Source of the DNA: Streptomyces sp. HSG2
GTDB taxonomy: Bacteria; Actinomycetota; Actinomycetes; Streptomycetales; Streptomycetaceae
Assembly (NCBI RefSeq): GCF_016598575.1
Contig: NZ_CP066801.1
Span: 4,092,001 to 4,156,000 of the forward strand
Direction of reading: 5' to 3'
Length of the DNA stretch: 64,000 bases
Below the pieces are notes generated by a model. The model had not been told where the DNA came from. It did not search any database and saw only the letters and a list, made by a program, of their open reading frames with translations. Both the position numbers and the translations under genes were made by a program. Shown in pieces: positions 9,200-17,564 of the stretch; the first letter of the stretch is position 1, and every line of letters begins with the position of its first letter.

Positions 9200-9234
9200 G
9201 AGCGAGTCCCTGTTCGATGAACAGGGACTCGCTC
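9200..9234 (+). terminator. Strong hairpin after the 61-aa peptide gene
   Basis: A perfect inverted repeat, with 16-bp arms 9200-9215 and 9219-9234 and a 3-nt loop (GAT). There is no T-tract, as is common for Streptomyces terminators. It closes the small peptide transcript before the EEP gene. Confidence 0.8.
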
Positions 9235-9335
9235 GTGTGGGAGGTCGGATCGGGGCGGGAAGGCGCCTCGTCCGTTCGGATCCGTCGGGTGGCGGCGCGG
9301 GGCGCCCGCACCCGGTGCCGACGTATCGTGGCGCG

Positions 9336-10082
9336 ATGAAGTCGCCGCCGAACGCCGCCGCCGGAACGGACTGTCGGGTGGCGTTGCGGGTGCTGAGCTA
9401 CAACGTGCGCTCGATGCGCGACGACACCGCCGCGCTGGCCCGGGTGATCGGGGCCTGCGCCCCGGACGTCGTCCTGGTGCAGGAGGCCCCGCGCTTCCTC
9501 CGCCGGCGCGCCAAACTCGTCGGGTTGGCCGCCGCGAGCGGACTGGAGGTCCTCTCCGGCGGCGTCATGGGGGTCGCTCTGCTCCGCTCGCCGCGCGTCG
9601 AGGTGGAGCGTGTCGAGGACGTGCGACTGCCGCGTACTCCCGGGCTGCACGGACGCGGCTTCTCGACGGCGGTGGTGCGCCTCGGGGCGGCCCGGCTCGG
9701 AGTCCTCTCCTGTCACCTGTCGCTCCAACGGGAGGAACGGTACGCCCAGGGCGGTATGTTGCTGGAGCGGTTGGCGGACTCGGGGGCGGAGCACCTCGTC
9801 GCGGGCGGTGACCTGAACGAGCCGCCCGACGGGCGGACCTTCCGTCGTCTGGCGGCGGAGCTGCGGGACTGCCGGGTCGTCGCGCCGCGCGGTGGCGAGC
9901 ACACCTTTCCCGCCCGGGACCCGCGCCGGCGGATCGACGCCGTCCTCGTCTCGGCGGGCGTCACGGTGGACGGGTGCGGGGTGCCGTCGGGGCTCCCGGG
10001 CGTGGGCGGCGGCGACCTCGCGGCGGCCACGGACCACCTGCCCGTGCTGGCGGACCTTCGCGTCCCGGCCGGTGGTGCCTAG
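9336..10082 (+). CDS. Endonuclease/exonuclease/phosphatase (EEP) family protein
   Basis: 248 residues with the EEP fold signature motifs: LSYNVRSM (Asn), VLVQEAP (catalytic Glu), GVLSCHLS (His), GGDLNEPP (Asp/Asn pair) and a terminal TDHLPVLADL (Asp-His). These residues bind a divalent metal and cleave phosphodiesters or phosphomonoesters; the substrate (DNA, inositol phosphate or lipid headgroup) cannot be told. No signal peptide is seen, so it is probably cytoplasmic. The start is ATG 9336; a longer in-frame extension crosses the hairpin at 9200-9234 and is implausible. The 3' end overlaps the convergent MarR gene by 4 bp. Confidence 0.87.
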   Translation: MKSPPNAAAGTDCRVALRVLSYNVRSMRDDTAALARVIGACAPDVVLVQEAPRFLRRRAKLVGLAAASGLEVLSGGVMGVALLRSPRVEVERVEDVRLPRTPGLHGRGFSTAVVRLGAARLGVLSCHLSLQREERYAQGGMLLERLADSGAEHLVAGGDLNEPPDGRTFRRLAAELRDCRVVAPRGGEHTFPARDPRRRIDAVLVSAGVTVDGCGVPSGLPGVGGGDLAAATDHLPVLADLRVPAGGA

Positions 10083-10540
10083 TGGTCCCCCGCCGGCTTG
10101 AGTTTCCGCCAGACCCGACTCAGGGCCTCCAGGTCCTCCTCGTTCAGGAGATCGGTGAAGACCGGCGCCAGACACTCGCGACGGGTGGCGTCGGCCTCCT
10201 CGAAGAACCGGCGTCCCTCCGCCGTCAACGAGACCTCCACGGACCGCGCGTCGCGGGGCGACGGGGTGCGCCGCACGAGGCCGCGCCCGTGCAGGGCGTC
10301 CACGACCCGTGAGACCTGGCTGCGGCTGAGCATGGTGCTGTTGCCCAGGACCGAGGCGGGGACGGGGTCGGGGCTGGAGGCCAGCCAGAGGAGTACCTCG
10401 AACCACGAGACGGGCAGGTCGTGCCGTTTGCTCAGGGCGCGGTCCACTCGGCCGGTCAGGACCACGCCCGCCCAGACCAGCCCGTAGAAGGCGTGGTCGG
10501 CCACCGGCATCTCCGCCGGGGTGAGCTTCTTCTTGGCCAT
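10079..10540 (-). CDS. MarR-family transcriptional regulator
   Basis: 153 residues with a winged helix-turn-helix of the MarR type: LSRSQVSRVVDALHGRGLVRRTPSPRDARSVEVSLTAEG gives the recognition helix and wing, and N- and C-terminal helices would form the dimer interface. It is divergent from the SDR gene across an 83-bp gap that contains a GTGTGTG/CACACAC palindrome, the expected operator. It probably represses itself and the SDR gene until a small ligand binds. The ATG at 10540 precedes AKKKLTPAE. Confidence 0.92.
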   Translation of the reverse strand: MAKKKLTPAEMPVADHAFYGLVWAGVVLTGRVDRALSKRHDLPVSWFEVLLWLASSPDPVPASVLGNSTMLSRSQVSRVVDALHGRGLVRRTPSPRDARSVEVSLTAEGRRFFEEADATRRECLAPVFTDLLNEEDLEALSRVWRKLKPAGDH

Positions 10541-10583
10541 GCCGCCAGTCTAGCTCGTTGTGTGTACGTGCACTCATAATATA

Positions 10584-10597
10584 GTGTGTGCACACAC
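10584..10597. promoter_or_regulatory. Probable MarR operator in the divergent promoter
   Basis: A perfect 14-bp palindrome GTGTGTGCACACAC between the divergent MarR and SDR genes. A related GTGTGTACGTGCAC lies at 10559-10572. TATGAT at 10602-10607 could be the SDR -10, and TATTAT on the other strand (about 10574-10579) the MarR -10, so a bound dimer would cover both promoters. Binding is inferred. Confidence 0.7.
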
Positions 10598-10623
10598 ACC
10601 TTATGATCTCGGAACGGAGCCAC

Positions 10624-11472
10624 ATGTCCACGCAGTCTCCCAAGGTCGTCCTGATCACCGGCACCTCCTCCGGTATCGGCCTGGCCGCCGCCGTGGCCGC
10701 CGCGCGGGCCGGTTGGCGGGTCGTCGCGACCATGCGCGACACCGGCCGCTCCGACGCCCTGCGCCGGGCAGCCGGCGAAGCGGGCGTCGAGGTCGACGTC
10801 CGCCGCCTCGACGTGACCGACGAGGCGTCGGTCTCCACCGCCGTCGACGGCGTCCTCGCCGAATACGGACGGCTCGACGCGGTCGTCAACAACGCGGGGG
10901 CCGGGCACCTCGGCACGCTGGAGGCGGAGAGCGTCGCCGAGGTCCGCACGGTGATGGAGGTGAACTTCTTCGGCGTGCTCCACGTGTCCAAGGCGGCGTT
11001 GCCCGCCCTGCGGGCCTCCGGTGGGCGGCTGATCACCGTCACCAGCGTCGGCGGCGCCGTCGGGCAGCCGTTCAACGAGGCCTACTGCGCCGCCAAGTTC
11101 GCCGTCGAGGGCTACATGGAGAGTCTGGCGCCCGTGGCGGCGGCACACGGGGTCACCGTGACGCTGGTCGAGCCGGGGGCCGTGGCATCCGAATTCGTCG
11201 CCAACGTGGGTATCGACCCGGAGCGGGCGATCGAGGCGGCCGGCGTCTACGGCCCACAGCTCCGCTCCTACGTGGAGCGGACGCTGGGGCAGTTCTTCGA
11301 AGGGGCCCAGACTCCCGAGGGCGCGGCGGAATCCGTGATCGATGCCCTGACCGCCGAGGACCCCGCTTTCCGGGTCCAGACGACGGAGTGGGCGAGGGAC
11401 TTCGTCGGCATGAAGATCGCGGACCTCGACGGTTCCCGGGTGGTCGGCGCGACCAAGGGCTGGGTCGCCTGA
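10624..11472 (+). CDS. Short-chain dehydrogenase/reductase (SDR)
   Basis: 282 residues of the classical SDR type. The cofactor loop is TGTSSGIG near the N-terminus, NNAGAG marks the central strand, and the catalytic triad is Ser (TSVGG), Tyr and Lys (YCAAKFAVEG). It should reduce or oxidise a carbonyl or alcohol with NAD(P)H. The ATG at 10624 has CGGAG about 8 nt upstream; an earlier in-frame ATG at 10588 lies inside the operator palindrome. Divergent control by the MarR protein suggests induction by a small aromatic or toxic compound. The substrate is unknown. Confidence 0.92.
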   Translation: MSTQSPKVVLITGTSSGIGLAAAVAAARAGWRVVATMRDTGRSDALRRAAGEAGVEVDVRRLDVTDEASVSTAVDGVLAEYGRLDAVVNNAGAGHLGTLEAESVAEVRTVMEVNFFGVLHVSKAALPALRASGGRLITVTSVGGAVGQPFNEAYCAAKFAVEGYMESLAPVAAAHGVTVTLVEPGAVASEFVANVGIDPERAIEAAGVYGPQLRSYVERTLGQFFEGAQTPEGAAESVIDALTAEDPAFRVQTTEWARDFVGMKIADLDGSRVVGATKGWVA

Positions 11473-11536
11473 CGCCGCCCGACGCGGTGGGGACGGCACG
11501 CCCCGACCGGGTTCACGTCCGGCGGGCCGCTTGAGC

Positions 11537-11556
11537 GGGCGGCCCCGGAGCCGCCC
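11537..11556. terminator. Hairpin between convergent genes
   Basis: GGGCGGC and GCCGCCC arms with a 6-nt loop between the ends of the SDR gene and the converging membrane-protein gene; a likely bidirectional terminator. Confidence 0.55.
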
Positions 11557-11612
11557 GTGCGGTCGGACCCCCGGCCCGGGGCGGGCCTCGGCGATCAGGC
11601 CCGGCGCCGGGG

Positions 11613-12323
11613 TCAGACGACGGCGCCCCGGCCCGGGTCCTCGTCGTCCTCGTCGTCCGTGCGCAGCCGCGTCACCAGGGTGGCGAAGCCCCCGAGGAAG
11701 CCGCCGACGCTCAGCGTCGTCAGCCACCAGGTCATGTGCCAGTCGAGCACCACGGCCAGCAAGAGCAGTACGGGACCGCCGATGACGCCCAGCCAGGCGA
11801 ACTTGGCGGTCACGTCCGCCTCGGGCAGAGGCGGTGGTTCCGGAGGGACGAAGTGGCCCTCGTCGCCCTCGCCGAAGTCGTCGTCGGAGGGCTCGGGCAG
11901 AGAGTGGTCCCGAGGGCCGGTGCCGACACCGGGGGCGAAGGCCACGGAGCCGCCGAGTGGTCGGGCCGAGGCGGGCCGTTCCTGCTCGGGTCCCGGACGC
12001 TCCTCACCCGGAGCGGCCTCCAGCAGCGCCAGATCCTCCACGGACTTGAACGGCTTCGCGCCCGGGGGGTCCGGCGGCTCCGACCCGAATCCCGCGACGA
12101 TGGCGGCCCAGGCCGCGTCCTCGTCGAGCGGCGTCCGCTCCCGCGCCCCTTCGCCGGACGGCTCCCCGCCCGGCTCGTCCCCCGTGTCCGGCGGGGCACC
12201 CTCCGACGGGCCGCCGGGCGCACCCGAGCCCGCGGACCGCGTCTCGTCCGCGTGGTCCGGCCGCCCCTCGACCGGCCTCCGCCGCTGCTCGTCGCCCTCG
12301 CGCTCGGCCTCGTGCTCAGCCAC
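11613..12323 (-). CDS. Conserved hypothetical membrane protein with long acidic N-terminus
   Basis: 236 residues. The first 165 are Pro/Glu/Asp/Gly-rich and probably disordered, with one ordered patch (EDAAWAAIVAGFG, then KPFKSVEDLALLEA). Two hydrophobic segments near the C-terminus (FAWLGVIGGPVLLLLAVVL, then WWLTTLSVGGFLGGFATLV) form a helical hairpin, and a short acidic tail (TDDEDDEDPG) follows. It overlaps the upstream alpha/beta-hydrolase gene by 8 bp, so the two are probably translationally coupled. I recognise it only as a Streptomyces conserved protein; no function is assignable. Confidence 0.75.
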   Translation of the reverse strand: MAEHEAEREGDEQRRRPVEGRPDHADETRSAGSGAPGGPSEGAPPDTGDEPGGEPSGEGARERTPLDEDAAWAAIVAGFGSEPPDPPGAKPFKSVEDLALLEAAPGEERPGPEQERPASARPLGGSVAFAPGVGTGPRDHSLPEPSDDDFGEGDEGHFVPPEPPPLPEADVTAKFAWLGVIGGPVLLLLAVVLDWHMTWWLTTLSVGGFLGGFATLVTRLRTDDEDDEDPGRGAVV

Positions 12324-13113
12324 CTGCGGTCGCTCCTTCCCTGCCGGACTCCGGCCCCCGCCGGACGGCGGGCGCGAGCCGGGCGAAGAACTCCGCGCTC
12401 TCCTCGAAGATCCGGTCCGCGTCGTGGTCCAACGTCGCCACGTGGTAGCTCTGTTCCAGCAGGATCTCGGTGACGTCGGTCGAGGACACCCGCCCGAGCA
12501 CCCGGGCGGAGTCGGCCGGCGGGACCACGTGGTCGCGCGGACTGCGCAGCAACAGCAGAGGCTGGGTCACCTGCGGCAGCTCGCCGTCGACCAGACGCAG
12601 GAAGGAACCCAGGCTGTGCGCCGCACGCAGCGGCACCCTGTCGTAGCCCAGCTCCGTCGCGGTCGGCTTGGCGATGTCGCTGGCGATGCCCCGGGTCGAG
12701 CGGAGGAGGTGGCGCGCCACCGGGAGGACGTGCCGCGCCGCGCCGTGCATCCGGTTGGCCGGATTCACCACCACCACGCCCCGCACCGCGTCTGCGTGGC
12801 GGGCGGCCAGCCGGAGAGCGAGGGCACCGCCCATGGACAGCCCGGCGACGAACACCTGGGAGCAGCGCTCCCGCAGGAGACGCAGCTCCCGGTCCACCTC
12901 CGCGTACCAGTCCTGCCAGCCGGTGAGCTGCATGTCCTGCCAACGGGTGCCGTGGCCGGGCAACAGGGGAAGGGACACCGTCATCCCGCGATCGGCGAGA
13001 TACCGGGCCCAGGGACGCAACGACTGGGGCGAACCGGTGAAGCCGTGGCAGAGGAGGACGCCGGCCTCCCCGCCCTCGTGGCGGAAGGGCTCGGCTCCGG
13101 GGAGGACCGGCAC
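12316..13113 (-). CDS. Alpha/beta hydrolase (monoacylglycerol lipase/carboxylesterase type)
   Basis: 265 residues with an alpha/beta-hydrolase core: the oxyanion segment LLCHGFTGSPQSL, the nucleophile elbow GLSMGG (Ser), the acid in SPRDHVVPP (Asp) and a late SYHVATLDHD (His). The HGFTGSP signature is that of Est30-type carboxylesterases and bacterial monoglyceride lipases. Start GTG 13113 has AGGAG 7 nt upstream and yields a clean MPVLPGAEPFRH. Longer frames run through the divergent promoter. It faces the PlsC-type acyltransferase, so a lipid role is plausible but inferred. Confidence 0.9.
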   Translation of the reverse strand: MPVLPGAEPFRHEGGEAGVLLCHGFTGSPQSLRPWARYLADRGMTVSLPLLPGHGTRWQDMQLTGWQDWYAEVDRELRLLRERCSQVFVAGLSMGGALALRLAARHADAVRGVVVVNPANRMHGAARHVLPVARHLLRSTRGIASDIAKPTATELGYDRVPLRAAHSLGSFLRLVDGELPQVTQPLLLLRSPRDHVVPPADSARVLGRVSSTDVTEILLEQSYHVATLDHDADRIFEESAEFFARLAPAVRRGPESGREGATAGG

Positions 13114-13251
13114 GGTCGGCTCCTGTTCGTGAGGGAACGTGGCACACGGACATCTCACCGTACGCGACCCCACCGACACCGACCAGGGCCGCGGGCGAGC
13201 CGTCGGCGAGCCGGGATAGGGTCGACCGCACAGAGACATGGAGGCAATCGG

Positions 13252-14013
13252 TTGTTGTACGGCGCGATGAAGGTCACCGTCGGGGGCTCGCTGAAGCTCG
13301 CGTTCCGCCCCTGGGTGGAGGGGCTGGAGAACATCCCCGCCGAGGGCCCGGCGATCCTGGCCAGCAACCACCTGTCGTTCTCCGACTCCTTCTTCCTGCC
13401 CGCCGTGCTCGACCGCAAGGTGACCTTCATCGCCAAGGCCGAATACTTCAACACCCCCGGGGTGAAGGGTCGCATGACGGCGGCGTTCTTCAAGGGGGTC
13501 GGCCAGCTCCCGGTGGACCGGTCCGGCGTGCGCGGTGCCGGCGAGGCGGCCATCAAGAGCGGCATCGGGGTGCTGGAGCGGGGCGAGCTGTTCGGGATCT
13601 ACCCCGAGGGCACGCGATCCCCGGACGGACGCCTCTACCGGGGCAAGCCGGCCGGGCTGGCGCGGGTGGCGCTCGCCACCGGCGCGCCCGTCATCCCGGT
13701 CGCCATGATCGACACGGAGAAGATCCAGCCTCCCGGCAAGATCGTTCCGAAGTTGATGAGGCCGGGCATTCGCATCGGAAAGCCCCTCGACTTCGGTCGC
13801 TACCAGGGCATGGAACACGACCGCTTCGTGCTGCGCGCCGTCACCGACGAGGTCATGTACGAGATCATGAAGCTCTCCGGCCAGGAGTACGTCGACATGT
13901 ACGCCACGGCCATGAAGCGGCAGCTCGCCGAGGCGGCCAAGGCCGAGAAGGAGGCCGGCAAGGCGGCGAAGGCCGCCGAGGCCGGGACGGAGAAGAGGCC
14001 TGCCGGGAAGTAG
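13252..14013 (+). CDS. plsC: 1-acyl-sn-glycerol-3-phosphate acyltransferase (PlsC family)
   Basis: 253 residues. The acyltransferase motifs are NHLSFSD (the HX4D catalytic pair in the form H-LSFS-D), the substrate-binding FPEGTR equivalent YPEGTRSPDG, and VIPVAMIDT. It transfers an acyl chain to lysophosphatidic acid to give phosphatidic acid at the inner membrane face. TTG 13252 lies 7 nt after GGAGG and yields the family's MLYGAMK N-terminus; ATG 13267 is an alternative. The C-terminal 30 residues are Lys/Ala/Glu repeats. The homologue Rv2182c is part of the same conserved block in mycobacteria. Confidence 0.9.
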   Translation: MLYGAMKVTVGGSLKLAFRPWVEGLENIPAEGPAILASNHLSFSDSFFLPAVLDRKVTFIAKAEYFNTPGVKGRMTAAFFKGVGQLPVDRSGVRGAGEAAIKSGIGVLERGELFGIYPEGTRSPDGRLYRGKPAGLARVALATGAPVIPVAMIDTEKIQPPGKIVPKLMRPGIRIGKPLDFGRYQGMEHDRFVLRAVTDEVMYEIMKLSGQEYVDMYATAMKRQLAEAAKAEKEAGKAAKAAEAGTEKRPAGK

Positions 14014-14090
14014 TGCCCCGGTAACGGGGGAGGCGGTCCGAAGCCGGCGAGCGACGGGCCGAGACGACGACGTCGGCCGGGTGGGGTGAG

Positions 14091-15311
14091 ATGGCCGAGC
14101 GCGAACGGTCCGCGAGGATGTCCGTCGAGCAGCCTCTCTGGCGCGCCCTGGCGGGCTATCGCGTGCTCACCCTGGTCTACGCCATCGGCCTGTTCGCCGC
14201 CGCCCACACCGACTTCGCCCGCCCCGGCCTCGCGGCCGGCTACTTCCTCCTCCTGGCCGTCTGGACCCTGGCGACCCTGCCGCGGGTCGCGCACGCCGCC
14301 GCCTGCACCCGACCGTTCCTCGCCTGCGACCTCTCCGCGGCCGTGGGCGGCATCCTCCTCACCCCGATCGCGGACGCGCCCTGGCGGGTGGCCCAGGGCG
14401 CCCCGACCCTGCCGTCCGTCTGGACCGCTGGACCGGTGCTCGCCTTCGCGCTCAAGGGTGGCCGGCGGTGGGCAGCCGTCGCCTCCACCGTCGTGGCCGT
14501 CGCCAACCTCGTCGAGCGCGGGACCCCCGCTCGCGGCACCGTCCACAACGTGCTCCTGGTCTGGGTGGCCGCGATGGCCATCGGATACGTCGTCGAGGTG
14601 GCCCGAGCCTCCGAGCGCACTCTCGCCCGCGCCCTGGAGATCGAGGCGGCGACCCGGGAAAGGGAGCGGCTCGCCCGGGACATCCACGACGGCGTGCTCC
14701 AGGTACTGGCCCTGGTGCAGCGCCGTGGGAGCGTGCTGGGCGGGGAGGCGGCGGAGCTGGGCCGCCTCGCGGGGGATCAGGAGGCGGCCCTGCGCGGCCT
14801 GGTCTCCTCCGGCGAGCCCACGTCCGCCTCGGGCGCGACCCGGCCGCGGGGCGGAGGCGGGCCGGCCGACGACGACCCGGTCGACCTGCGGACCCTCCTC
14901 GCTCCTCGCGCGGGCTCCCGCGTGAGCGTGGCGGAGCCCGGCGCCCCCGTCAGGCTGCCCGCCCCGGTCGCGCGGGAGCTGGCCGCCGCCGTCGGCGCCG
15001 CCTTGGACAACGTCCGGCGCCACGCCGGTGCCGACGCCCGGGCGTGGATCCTCGTGGAGGACGAGCCCGACGAGGTCGTGGTGACCATCCGTGACGACGG
15101 GCCGGGGATCCCCCCGGGTCGGCTCGACGAGGCCGCCGCGGAGGGGCGGCTCGGGGTGGCCCTCTCCATCCGCGGGCGATTGAGCGAGCTGGGTGGCTCG
15201 GCCGTCCTGACCTCGATCCCGGGTCAGGGAACCGAGGTCGAACTCAGGACGCCCAGGGCGCCCGGCACACCCGAGACGAACCCTTGGCGGAGGGGGACGG
15301 AAGATGAGTGA
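14091..15311 (+). CDS. Two-component sensor histidine kinase (HisKA_3/NarL type)
   Basis: 406 residues. The first 175 hold about four to five hydrophobic segments with short loops, so it is probably a membrane-embedded sensor without a large extracellular domain. The dimerisation/phosphoacceptor box is ERERLARDIHDGVLQVLAL (His in RDIHDG), and the ATPase domain shows ALDNVRRHAGA (N box), DDGPGIPPG (G1) and GQGTEVEL. Its stop region overlaps the response regulator start by 8 bp, so the pair is coupled. GTGGGGTGAG precedes ATG 14091; ATG 14118 is an alternative. The signal is unknown. Confidence 0.92.
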   Translation: MAERERSARMSVEQPLWRALAGYRVLTLVYAIGLFAAAHTDFARPGLAAGYFLLLAVWTLATLPRVAHAAACTRPFLACDLSAAVGGILLTPIADAPWRVAQGAPTLPSVWTAGPVLAFALKGGRRWAAVASTVVAVANLVERGTPARGTVHNVLLVWVAAMAIGYVVEVARASERTLARALEIEAATRERERLARDIHDGVLQVLALVQRRGSVLGGEAAELGRLAGDQEAALRGLVSSGEPTSASGATRPRGGGGPADDDPVDLRTLLAPRAGSRVSVAEPGAPVRLPAPVARELAAAVGAALDNVRRHAGADARAWILVEDEPDEVVVTIRDDGPGIPPGRLDEAAAEGRLGVALSIRGRLSELGGSAVLTSIPGQGTEVELRTPRAPGTPETNPWRRGTEDE

Positions 15312-15984
15312 GCGCCGCGAAGCGATCAGGGTCATGGTGGTCGACGACCACCCCATGTGGCGTGACGCGGTCGTCCGCGATCTGGCCGCCGCCGGCCACG
15401 AGGTGGTGGCCACCGCGGGAGACGGCGATCAGGCGGTACGCCGAGCCCGGGCCACCGCCCCCGAGGTGCTGGTGCTCGACCTGAACCTGCCGGGCAAGGG
15501 CGGTGTCGAGGTCTGTCGCGAGGTCGTCCGGGCGGGGACGGGGGCGCGCATCCTGGTCCTGTCCGCCAGCGGAGAGCACGCCGACGTCCTGGAGGCCGTG
15601 AAGGCGGGCGCCACGGGATACCTGACCAAGTCGGCATCTCCCGAGGAACTGCGCGAGGGGGTCCGTCGCGTCGCGGCGGGCGACCCTGTCTTCACTCCGG
15701 GGTTGGCCGGTCTCGTGCTCGGCGAGTACCGGCGCCTGGCCGGCACCGCCCCCGCCCCGCGTCGGCGACGTGCCGAGGCCGGGGCGCCCCGCCTGACCAA
15801 GCGGGAGACGGAGGTGCTGCGACTGGTCGCCAAGGGCCTCGGGTACCGACAGATCGCCGATCGGCTCGTCATCTCTCACCGGACGGTGCAGAACCACGTC
15901 CAGAACACCTTGCGCAAGTTGCACCTGCACAATCGGGTGGAGCTGGCCCGTTACGCGATCCGGCGCGGGCTGGACGAGGAGTAG
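15304..15984 (+). CDS. LuxR-type response regulator (NarL/FixJ)
   Basis: 226 residues. The receiver domain has Asp14/Asp15, the phosphoacceptor Asp59 (VLVLDLNLPG) and a conserved Lys in LTKSASP. A Pro/Arg linker leads to a C-terminal GerE-type helix-turn-helix (LTKRETEVLRLVAKGLGYRQIADRLVISHRTVQNHVQNTL). It is the partner of the overlapping histidine kinase. The aroH-type gene lies 117 bp downstream on the same strand, so it could be a target, but I see no clear operator. Confidence 0.94.
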   Translation: MSERREAIRVMVVDDHPMWRDAVVRDLAAAGHEVVATAGDGDQAVRRARATAPEVLVLDLNLPGKGGVEVCREVVRAGTGARILVLSASGEHADVLEAVKAGATGYLTKSASPEELREGVRRVAAGDPVFTPGLAGLVLGEYRRLAGTAPAPRRRRAEAGAPRLTKRETEVLRLVAKGLGYRQIADRLVISHRTVQNHVQNTLRKLHLHNRVELARYAIRRGLDEE

Positions 15985-16101
15985 TCGCGACGGGCGGGCC
16001 GCGGCGCCCTCCGGCGACCGGTGCACGGTTCTCGCGGGGCGTTCGTCTCATTTGACGGCCGGGGCGCGGGACGCCCCGGCCGACACCGTAACCTGGGGGG
16101 C

Positions 16102-17454
16102 GTGACCGTGAACGCTAAGACCAGCCCGAGTGCCGGCAACACCTGGCGAGACCTGCCCGCGGCGCAGCAGCCCGACTACCCCGACCCCGAGGCTCTGCGC
16201 GCAGTGATCGCGGACCTCGAGTCGTATCCGCCGCTCGTCTTCGCGGGCGAGTGCGACCAGCTGCGCGCCCGGATGGCCGCCGTCGCCAAGGGCGAGGCGT
16301 TCCTGCTCCAGGGTGGGGACTGCGCGGAGGCCTTCGACGCCGTGTCCGCCGACCAGATCCGCAACAAGCTCAAGACGCTCCTCCAGATGGGAGCCGTGCT
16401 CACCTACGCCGCGTCGGTGCCGGTGGTGAAGGTCGGCAGGATCGCGGGGCAGTACTCCAAGCCGCGCTCCAAGCCGACGGAGACCCGCGACGGCGTCACT
16501 CTGCCGACCTACCGAGGGGACTCGGTCAACGGCTTCGAGTTCACCGAGTCGGCCAGGGTGCCCGACCCGGAGCGGCTCAAGCGGATGTACCACGCCTCCT
16601 CGGCGACGCTGAACCTGGTGCGCGCCTTCACCACCGGCGGCTACGCCGACCTGCGCCAGGTGCACGCCTGGAACCAGGACTTCGTGCGGTCGTCGCCGTC
16701 CGGGCAGCGGTACGAGCAGCTCGCCCGGGAGATCGACAACGCGCTGCACTTCATGCACGCCTGCGGGGCCGACCCCGAGGAGTTCCGGACGGTCGAGTTC
16801 TACTCCTCCCACGAGGCGCTCCTGTTGGACTACGAGTCGGCGCTGACCCGGGTCGACTCCCGCACCGGGCTGCTCTACGACGTCTCCGGCCACATGGTGT
16901 GGATCGGCGAGCGCACCCGGCAGCTGGACCACGCGCACATCGAGTTCGCCTCGAAGATCCGCAATCCGATCGGGATCAAGCTGGGCCCCTCGACCACGGC
17001 CGAGGAGGCGCTTCAGTACATCGACCGGCTCGACCCGGAGCGCGAGCCGGGACGGCTCACCTTCGTCGTCCGGATGGGCGCCGACAAGATCCGTGACAAG
17101 CTCCCCGAGCTGGTCGAGAAGGTGACCGCCTCGGGCGCGGCCGTGGCCTGGGTCACGGACCCGATGCACGGCAACACCTTCGAGGCCGCGTCCGGACACA
17201 AGACCCGCCGCTTCGACGACGTTCTCGACGAGGTCAAGGGCTTCTTCGAGGTCCACAAGGCGCTCGGCACCCATCCGGGTGGCATCCACGTGGAGCTGAC
17301 CGGGGACGACGTGACCGAGTGCGTCGGCGGCGGCGACGAGATCTTCGTCGACGATCTGCACCAGCGCTACGAGACGGCCTGCGATCCGCGGCTCAACCGA
17401 AGCCAGTCGCTCGACCTCGCCTTCCTGGTGGCCGAGATGTACCGGGACCAGTGA
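16102..17454 (+). CDS. aroH: Class II 3-deoxy-7-phosphoheptulonate (DAHP) synthase
   Basis: 450 residues, the length of Streptomyces plant-type DAHP synthases. It condenses phosphoenolpyruvate and erythrose-4-phosphate, the first step of the shikimate pathway. Conserved blocks include LLQGGDCAEAF (metal-binding Cys), RIAGQYSKPRS, MVWIGERTRQLD, DPMHGNTF (His) and GGIHVELTGDDVTECVGG (Glu). Start GTG 16102 has GGGGGG just upstream and gives the known MTVNAKTS N-terminus. Two hairpins follow the stop. In M. tuberculosis aroG (Rv2178c) also lies near pknL and the acyltransferase gene, so the position is ancestral. Confidence 0.96.
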   Translation: MTVNAKTSPSAGNTWRDLPAAQQPDYPDPEALRAVIADLESYPPLVFAGECDQLRARMAAVAKGEAFLLQGGDCAEAFDAVSADQIRNKLKTLLQMGAVLTYAASVPVVKVGRIAGQYSKPRSKPTETRDGVTLPTYRGDSVNGFEFTESARVPDPERLKRMYHASSATLNLVRAFTTGGYADLRQVHAWNQDFVRSSPSGQRYEQLAREIDNALHFMHACGADPEEFRTVEFYSSHEALLLDYESALTRVDSRTGLLYDVSGHMVWIGERTRQLDHAHIEFASKIRNPIGIKLGPSTTAEEALQYIDRLDPEREPGRLTFVVRMGADKIRDKLPELVEKVTASGAAVAWVTDPMHGNTFEAASGHKTRRFDDVLDEVKGFFEVHKALGTHPGGIHVELTGDDVTECVGGGDEIFVDDLHQRYETACDPRLNRSQSLDLAFLVAEMYRDQ

Positions 17455-17457
17455 GGG

Positions 17458-17539
17458 GAGGTCCCGTCGGGCGTCGATCGCCGGCGGGACCTCGACGAGG
17501 TGGGGCGCGGGTCACAGCGGATCCGCGCCCCACCTCTTT
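17458..17539 (+). terminator. Tandem hairpins after the DAHP synthase gene
   Basis: The first hairpin has arms GAGGTCCCG (17458-17466) and CGGGACCTC (17485-17493). The second has GAGGTGGGGCGCGG (17497-17510) pairing with CCGCGCCCCACCTC (17522-17535) and is followed by TTTT, a canonical intrinsic terminator that insulates the iron-regulated bfd promoter. Confidence 0.9.
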
Positions 17540-17564
17540 TGCGCCCGAGACCCTATGGGTAAGG

